A DNA stretch of 64,000 nucleotides, from contig CANQKE010000003.1 of NCBI GenBank assembly GCA_947624435.1, positions 27,336-91,335 on the forward strand, written 5' to 3'. Source of the DNA: an uncultured Ruminiclostridium sp. GTDB lineage: Bacteria > Bacillota > Clostridia > Oscillospirales > Ruminococcaceae. Numbering within the stretch: the first letter of the stretch is position 1; each line of letters begins with the position of its first letter. The notes beneath the pieces were generated by a model. That model saw only the letters and a list, made by a program, of their open reading frames with translations, was not told the DNA's origin and ran no database searches. This document shows, in pieces, positions 1 to 9,000 of this stretch. A program made the position numbers and the translations under genes.

Positions 1-1
1 A

Positions 2-3000
2 GACGGAACCATAGATACAAGAGCCGATACCGATTTGTTACTGTCCGGCGCGGTATTCAGACTGTATGAATTTACTAAGGAAGATAAAGCTTTTGATGAT
101 CCGTTAACGGCGGTAAAGAACAATATAGCAGATCAAAAGGGCGAGGATAGAAGTAAAGCCGCAGCGGCTGTCATATGGCTGAACAAGCATTTATACGACG
201 ATGAAACCACCCGCAGCAACGGTATGCTGACTTTCCACGGTCTGGATATAAATAACAAATACGTTATACGCGAGTTGTTTGCCCCGGCCGGATACGCCGT
301 TACTGCGGCAAGCGAGTACCGTGTAGTAGGACCTGACGATTTCAAAAAAACCAGCAACGTTGTTGAATTGGTAATATCCAATACAAAGCCCGACGATAAT
401 CTTACCATAAGAAAGGTGCTTTCCGGCAGAGGCTGGAACGATACCGACAGCTTTGATTTTAATATCAAGCTGACAGATTACGACTTGTCGCTTGAGGGAT
501 ATGATCATAGTAAGGTTGAATTCAACGAGGAAGAACTGGGCGACTTTGCACAGTTTAAGGACGATGGTAAAACGCTTACGATAGATAAAGGCACCGATTT
601 TCTGGACATGGGCGGCAGGAAGAATTACAGCGTAAAAGTCCTTTCCACCGCAATATCGAAAAATGATTTCAGTTGGAAAAACAACAAAGCGATTGAAGAT
701 TCCGATGGCGACAGTAAAATAACTTTCCCGTACCCCGGTACGTTTACCTTTAAGATAACCGAAGTTACCCCCGCAGAAAAGAAAGGCGGAATAACCTATT
801 CCACAGCCGAATATGTGATAACCGTAACCGTCGGTCTGACCTTTGTTGATGAAGGAAAAACGGAATACGACAGCTCGGAAGAAGTGCTGGCGAATCTCAA
901 CCCGACGGTAACCTCCATTACCAGAAACGCCGAAACGGTGGACGCGGTACAGTTTACCAACACCTACAGTGTAGCGGAGCTTGATTCAAAAACCTCATAT
1001 TATATCAACGCCGATCTTACAGGAAGAACCGGCGAGTCATGGCTTGCAACCGACAAGTTTAATTTTACCATATCCGGCGATAATGATCTGACCACCAACG
1101 CGCTTAAAGAGGGACATATCAAATTTAAGGCTCTTGAGGAATTATTTGACAAGGACACCGGAACATATAATATTTCAATAGACAGAAATACAACTGACAG
1201 CCAACACAGGGCATACAGCGTTGAACTTGAAGATATAGATTTTTCAGGCGTGACATTTGAGCCTGATTCGGACGGCAGCGGCTCTAAACCGTTGGAGTAT
1301 ACATTTGAAATAAAGCAGACTATACCGGCAGACGCGACAGGCAACGTATATCAGGGTATAACCTACGACGATACCGAATACACGCTCAAGGCGGAGCTTT
1401 ATGACGATAATCCCGATACCACTCATATTGATAAAATAATCTATACTCTGACAAACGAAACAACAAAAAAATCCTACACATGTACTGTCACTTATAAAGA
1501 TAACGGTGAAATAGACAATCAAGTACATTCGAAAGAGGCAGCGGGACACGCATTTACATTTACGAATACTTATGCCACCACCGCGGAATGGTCTCCGTTG
1601 ATCGCCAAAACATTAGAGGGCAGACCGTGGCACGAGGATGACAGCTTTACTTTCAGGATCCGCCAAAACCAGCCAAGCAGCGGAACTTACGGTACGGCAG
1701 GCGGTGTAAAAATGCCGTCAACGGGAACTTCTATCAATATCAAAAAGCCCACAGACGGTTCGAAAAAAGGACAGGGTCAGTTAGGAACTATTACATTTAC
1801 ACAGCCGACAAGCGCAACCGGAGATAACAACAGATATTACCGCTTTACCATTTCCGAAACTCATGACGGAACCGGCGGCATTGAATGGGCGAACGACCAG
1901 ATTGTTTATATCAGGGCGACCGATAATCTCGACGGCACGCTTAACCTTGAATATACCATAGGCGCGCCGAGTGATACAAATAAATTCGCGCCGCTGATGT
2001 CAAACACGGAGTTCAATTTTATCAACACCTACAGCGAAAAAGGCACTCTGACGCTTGACATAGAAAAGGCCCTCCAGGGAAGAGCATGGACGGATAGGGA
2101 CAGCTTCACCTTTAATATCGACGACAGCACTAACAGTGACAAAACAGGTTATCGTTTTTACGATTCTGTTCATGTCAGAGCGGCAACAATCGACGATGAC
2201 GGCAGCATAAGCGGCGAGCCCGTCCAAAAAGAAAGCGCCGATATAGTCTTTACAAAGCCGGGCAAATATACCTTTACCGTCAGCGAGCGATCGGGGACTG
2301 ACAAAAATATCGTTTATGACGGAAGATCGTATAAAATAGATGTAGATGTCACAAACGGATACGATACTGGCGATATACCGAACGGCAAGCTTAACGTTTC
2401 CGCGTCTTATGTAGTTGCCGAAGGATCTGCAAAAACCGATGCTGCCGATGAAGTTACTGTCACTTTGCCGTTTACCAACAAGGCTTATGCCGAGGCAGAG
2501 CTTAAGCTTAACAAGACGCTTTCCGGCAGGGATTGGAACAGCAGCGATATATTCAATGTTGATATAGCGTTGACCGACGGCGATGAAAACGCGGTCATGC
2601 TTTCCGATGGCGGCGAAACGCCGTTTACAGATGAACATTTGACTCAGACGGCCGAGCTCACTGATTCGGGAAGAAGTATAGAAAAAACTCTGCGTTTTTA
2701 TAAAGCGGGAACATATACTTTTGAGATAACCGAAAAGCTGCCGGATGGCGGCATAAAGGACAACGTCACCTACGACAATAATACCTATACCCTTACCGTG
2801 ACGGTCACGGATAATGGCGAGGGCGAGCTTGTCGCTGATTGCGAAATTACCGGCGGCGATGAGAAAAACAGTTCTGCCGAAGCTAGCGCCGCGTCCGTAA
2901 CCTTTGTAAATACCTATTCTGCGGTGGGATATGTCCGTATAAACAAGACGATGAGCGGTCGTGAAAAGCTGTGGAACACGACGGCTGAGGGCGGTATTAA

Positions 3001-6000
3001 CGACAGTTTCGCCTTTACCGCAAGCCCCGACGAAGCGGCACAACAGGCGATAGATGCCAGTTTACTGGAACTGAGAAACGACGGCGAAGTTCCGATAGAT
3101 GCGTATGACGAGCAAAACGGCGATCCGCAAAGCAGATACGACTATCTTTATATCTATGCGCAAAATCTTAAATTCCAAGCCGGCGATCCGGGGTATGTTG
3201 ACGGAGGATATTACGAATATAAGTTTATCATTACCGAGCAAAACGGCGGTAAAACTATAGACGGCATTACCTATGACGAAAGCAAATACACTGTAACGGT
3301 AAAAATAACCAAGAACACCGATAACACCTTTAAGATAGAACCCGTCAGCGTGCAAAAAGGCAGCGAAGACAGCAAATACGTTGCTGAAAGCTCCGTTTCC
3401 TTTGCCAACACATATACTGCTAAAGGCACGGCGGATTTTGAAGTTTCCAAGACGCTTAACGGAAGAGACTGGATAACAGGCGACGAATTTAACTTTACAG
3501 TTACCGAAGATACCAAAAATCCGGCAACGGCAGTAATTACCACTGATCCGGCGACCGCTGAGGATAAGCCCGGCAAGATAAGCATTACGCTTGATAAAGC
3601 GGGCGAGTATAACTTTACCGTTGCCGAGGATATTCCCAACGGTGATAAAAAGGGAATAACCTACGATAAGTCGGAGTATAAAGTAACGCTTACCGCAACG
3701 GATAACGATAAAGGAACGCTGAATATAACTTCCACAATAACAAAGGACGGCGAGTCTGCCGATGAGATCTCTTTCACTAACTCTTATTCCGCAAAAGGAA
3801 CATATCAGATCCGGGTGCATAAGGAGCTTACCGGCAGAGAGGGCGATAAATGGCTTGCCGGCGATAAATTCAGCTACAAGCTTTCCACTGCGGCGGCCAA
3901 CGTTACAGCTGACAAGAATACGATAGAGATAGGCTCTACATCCGATGAGCACGACGGAGTATTTAATATAAGCCTTGACAATGTGACCTATAACGAAGAA
4001 AACACCGCTTCGTATATCGTTACCGTTAAAGAGGATATCCCCGACGGCGATACAAAGGGAATAACTTACGACAATAGCACATACAGTATCACGCTGAAAA
4101 TCGAGGAAAAGGATTTTGACGGCGTTATTAATGATGATGAAATAACGGCGGAGGTCAAAAAAGACGGCGAAAGCTATTCTAAAGAAAAATTAGAATTTGC
4201 CAACAGCTATAAAGCCGAGGGCGCTGTGCTGTCCTTTGACGTTACCAAAAAGCTGGAGGGCAGACCGTGGGATACAGATGACAGCTTTGGATTTTCGATA
4301 TCGTCCGTAAAATATGAAGATACCGAAATAGAAAGTGACGATATGAGCGGTTATATCGATATTTCTGATGGTACACACAGCATTGACAGTTCAAACGAAA
4401 CCAAAACCGTTAATAACAGCGTAACGTTCTTAAAAGCGGGCAGCTATGAATTTATTTTCAGTGAAGTATTGAAATCAGACGTAGGTCTTACCTGCGATGA
4501 TCTTGACAGAAAGTTTGAAGTCGAAGTAAAGGATAACAACGAGGGCGAGCTGGAAATAAAATCCGTAACTATCGACGGAGAGCCGGTCGCGGATATAGAT
4601 GACATTGATCTTGAATTTGTAAACAGCTATTCGGCAAGCGGTACTTTGAGCGCCGACAGCATAACGGTGCTTGCTACCCTTACCGGAAGACCGGAAAATA
4701 AGTGGCTCCCTAAGGATATATTCGCCTTTAATATCCAGCCTGTCGAAGATTACGGCGGTACCGTCACCCTGCCCGATTCGATAGAGATATCCGATAAAAC
4801 AGATGAACATACAAACGGCTTTGGCGAGATAACATTCACAGGCGTGACTTTTGACGATGATGGAAACCCCGCGGTTTATAAATTCAAGGTATCTCAGAAA
4901 TACGGCGGTAATACTATTTACGGAGTAAATTACGACCCCGCGGAATATACCGTGACCGTAAGCCTTACCAACGATAAAAAAGGCGGACTTAAAGCGGAAG
5001 TTACCAAAGTAGAGAAATCCGCTGACGGTCCCGTCAGCGCCGCTGCGATTTCCGACGGGGATATGCCGCTTGAATTTCACAATGTTTATTCTCCCGAAGA
5101 CTTTCGTTGGACGCCGACCGTTTCAAAGGTGTTAAACGGCAGGGATTGGTGCGAATATGACAGCTTTGACTTTAATATAAAGCTTACCGACGGCGACCCC
5201 GACGGCGTTTATATACCCGAAAGTACAGTCAATATAAACAGCGAAACGTCCGGATATAACGCTGCTTTTGAGACGATAACTTTCAGCAAGCCGGGAACAT
5301 ACACCTTTGAAATATCCGAGAGCGAGAGCGGCACGGTAGACGGTATAACCTACGCCGAGCCGCAGACCGTCACCATTGAAGTAACGGATAACAACGAGGG
5401 AAGTCTTGTAACAAAGATGAGCGATACCTACGTTGACAATATCTCGACCGGATATAAATTTACAAACAGCTACGCCGCATCCGGAAAGCTTGCCGCGGAC
5501 AGTATAAAGGTAATAAAGCAGCTTATCGGCAGAGATTGGAACAACGGAGACGAGTTTACCTTTACCATTAAAGCGCCGTCTGAAATTTACGCCGGCGATA
5601 AAATCACCCTGCCGGCTGACGTCGTGATAAATAACGGCAGTGATGTTTACGGCGAGGACGGGCGCACCAAAGGCTTTGGCGAAATATCGTTTGATAATAT
5701 CACCTTTGCTGCCGGTGAACGTCAAAAGAAGTATATCTTCACTATCGCGGAAGAGGGCAAGGATTCAAACGGCGTTAAGTATGATAAAACCGAGATCGCG
5801 GTGGAAGTCACACTTACCGATAACCTTGACGGAACGCTGAGCGTCAGCGGAGGCAAAGAGGTCACGTTTAACAACACTTACACCGCGTCCTCCGCCACAT
5901 TAAACAGAGATTCGCTGCTTACCGTTCATAAGACGCTTGTAGGACGGCAGGACGATATATGGCTTGATACCGACAGCTTTGACTTTACGATAAAGCCGTA

Positions 6001-9000
6001 TGATGATATCACAAAGCAGGCATGCGACGATAAAGATATATTGCTTGCCGACAGCGATATTACTATCAGCGGCGACAGCAAAAGCGGAGAGAAGACCGGA
6101 AAATTCGGCGCGATAACCTTTAATAAGGCGGGAACTTACATATTCGAGATAAGCGAGCAGTCCGGCGATATCGAGGGTATAACCTACGACGATACAAGCT
6201 ATTATCTTACCGTACAGGTGATAGATAATCAGCAGGGAAATCTTAAATTCCTTTACGGCAAGCTGACCGATAAGGACGGTAAGAACGTATTGGCCATAAG
6301 CTTTGAAAACGTCTACAAAACCGAAGGCAGCTGGACTCCTAAGGCCGCTAAGACGCTTACCGGCAGGGACTGGAATGAAAAGGACAGCTTCGGCTTTAAT
6401 ATCGAGCTTGAGAGCTTTAACGGCAATAATGTTCCGGAGGGTATGGAGTATTCCGAAAGCATTACGCTTACCGGAATGACCGCAGCTTCCGGCACGAAAT
6501 ACGACCTGCCGTTTAGCAATATTACCTTTACAAAGACGGGCGAGTATGTATTCGGCATAACCGAAGCTATACCCGACGGCGCGGATAAAAACAACGTGTA
6601 CAAGGGTATAAAGTACGACGATACAAAATACCTTGTGACCGTCACCGTGACCGACGACCTTAAAGGTAAGCTTACCGCAAAGTCGGATATATCCGCAGAC
6701 TTTATAAACACCTACAGCGCAAGCGGAAAGATAGTTCTGCCGGTTACAAAGACCTTTACCGGAAGAGCAAATAACGAATGGTTCGATTCCGACATATTCA
6801 GCTTCAATGCGGTAGCATATAACGCCGCGGCTAAAGACGCGGTGCTTGCGGAAAAAATGTTCTTTACTCCTCTTACATTGGACGGCAAGACCGCAGAAGT
6901 AACTGACGGCACGGCGTCCGGCGATATCGGTATAGAGCTTGAAAATATCGAATTTGCTGCGGGAGAGAACAGCATAGATTACGAATTCACCGTAAAAGAA
7001 AAGCAGGGCGGTATTCCGGGAACAACCTATGACAATAGCGAATATCACGCTTACGTTACCGTCACCGATAAAACCGACGGCACGCTGGATATTTCGGTTT
7101 CCTACAAGCTTGAAGAAGCTGTTGACGGCATAGAGTTTACAAACGTATATAGTACAAAACCCGCAGCGGTGGAGTTTGATATAGAAAAGACTCTTATCGG
7201 CAGACCGTGGCAGGATTTTGACAGCTTTGATTTTGAGCTTGCCGGAGAAAATATTCCCGATGTGGATATCAGCGCTATCACCGATAAGAGCGAAAGCAGC
7301 GGCGGCAATTCCCGCCATCAGGCGTTTGGCTTTGATGTGAACGCGGGGGACAGCTTTAGCTTTACCGTAAGCGAAAAAGTGCCGAAGGATAAGTTGGGAC
7401 TTACCTATTCCGATAAGGAATACAATGTGACGGTCACCGGTACGGATAATACTAAGGGGCAGACTATCGCAAAGGTTACCGTTAAGGATAAGGATAACGT
7501 TCTTTACAGCTTTGACACCTCACAAACAGATATCCCGGAGGTTGTGCTTAGCTTTGTCAACAGCTATGAGCCCGTGCTGGTATCCGATCTGCTGCCGAAA
7601 ATATCCAAAACGCTTAACGGCAGAAGATGGCTTTCCACCGATAAGTTTATGTTTGACGTGGATATAAACGGCGAGGGCGAGTATGTAACGCTTCCCGAAG
7701 AGGCTGTAGTTACCGGAGAGGGAGTACCGCGTACTCAAAACACGGTATCTACAAAGCCTGGCAGCGTAACGTTCAGTCCCAGCGGTGAAGAAAAAACGCT
7801 GTACGAGTTTATCATATCCGAAAAGGACGAAGAGGACGACAAGAACAACAATATTTACAGCGTGTCCTACGATAAGTCGGAATATGTAGCCGAAGTATTG
7901 TTTACCGACGACTTTAAGGGCAGTCTCACAGCTAAGCTTACAAAGCTTACTCAAAAGACCGCGAGCGACGGCACCGAAAGCGGCGAGGTGCTGTATTCCG
8001 GCGACGGGGATATCCCGACGCTGGGCTTTGAAAATATCTATACCGCCTCCGGTACATGGCCGCCTGTCGTTAAAAAGACGCTTACCGGCAGAGATTTTGA
8101 CGAGAACGATAAATTTATTTTCCATATCAGCCTTGAAAAGTGGCCGGATAACGTAAACCTCGACGAGGTGGGAATGCCGGATGATCTGGTGATACAGCTT
8201 TCCGACGGAGTTACCGACGGGTATATTACTAAAGCATTTGACGCGGTGGAATTTTCAAAGCCCGGAGAGTATGTGTTCAGCGTTACCGAGAAAACCGACG
8301 GCGAAACAATACGCAAGGGCGTCGATTACGATAAGACAAAATATCAAATAATCCTACAGGTAACAGACAAAAAGCTTGACGGCGTTCTCAGCTACGAGCC
8401 GGAAAACGTCACTGTGATAAACGAGGACGGCACGCAGGATAACTACAGCAACACAAAGACCTTGGACTTTGAAAACATTTATAATGCAAACGGCAGCTGG
8501 TCGCCTGTAATACGCAAGACGCTTACCGGCAGGAAGTGGCAGAGCTTTGACCGATTTGAATTTGCGCTGACTCTGGATAAAGCTCAGGGCGCGGATATAT
8601 CCACTGTTACTTACCCCGAAAGCTTAGTTATAGCAAACAAGGACGGCAACAGCAACAGCTATACCGAGGTCTTTGACAACGCGGTAGAGTTTACTAAGCC
8701 CGGAATTTTCACCTTTACCATAGAGGAAAAGGCGGGCGGAGAAAACAACGGTATAGACTACGACAGCACGCATAAATATACCGTGACCGTTACCGTTACC
8801 GATGAGAATAATGACGGCGTTCTCACCGTAAAGGCGGATAACACCGCGGCGCTGGAATTTGAAAACAGCTACAGCGCGACCGGTATCTGGCCGCCGAAAG
8901 TGACTAAAACGCTTACCGGCAGAAAGTGGGACGGCGAGTATGATAAGTATTCGTTTGGTATAACGCTGGATAAAGCGCCGGACGGCGTGGATATAAGCGG

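Noticed and set aside
2000-7318. Long minus-strand ORFs (up to 472 codons) inside the adhesin gene, such as 2000-3043 and 5900-7318
   Set aside because: They mirror the codon bias of the repeated sense gene, have no ribosome sites, and their products show no recognisable domains.
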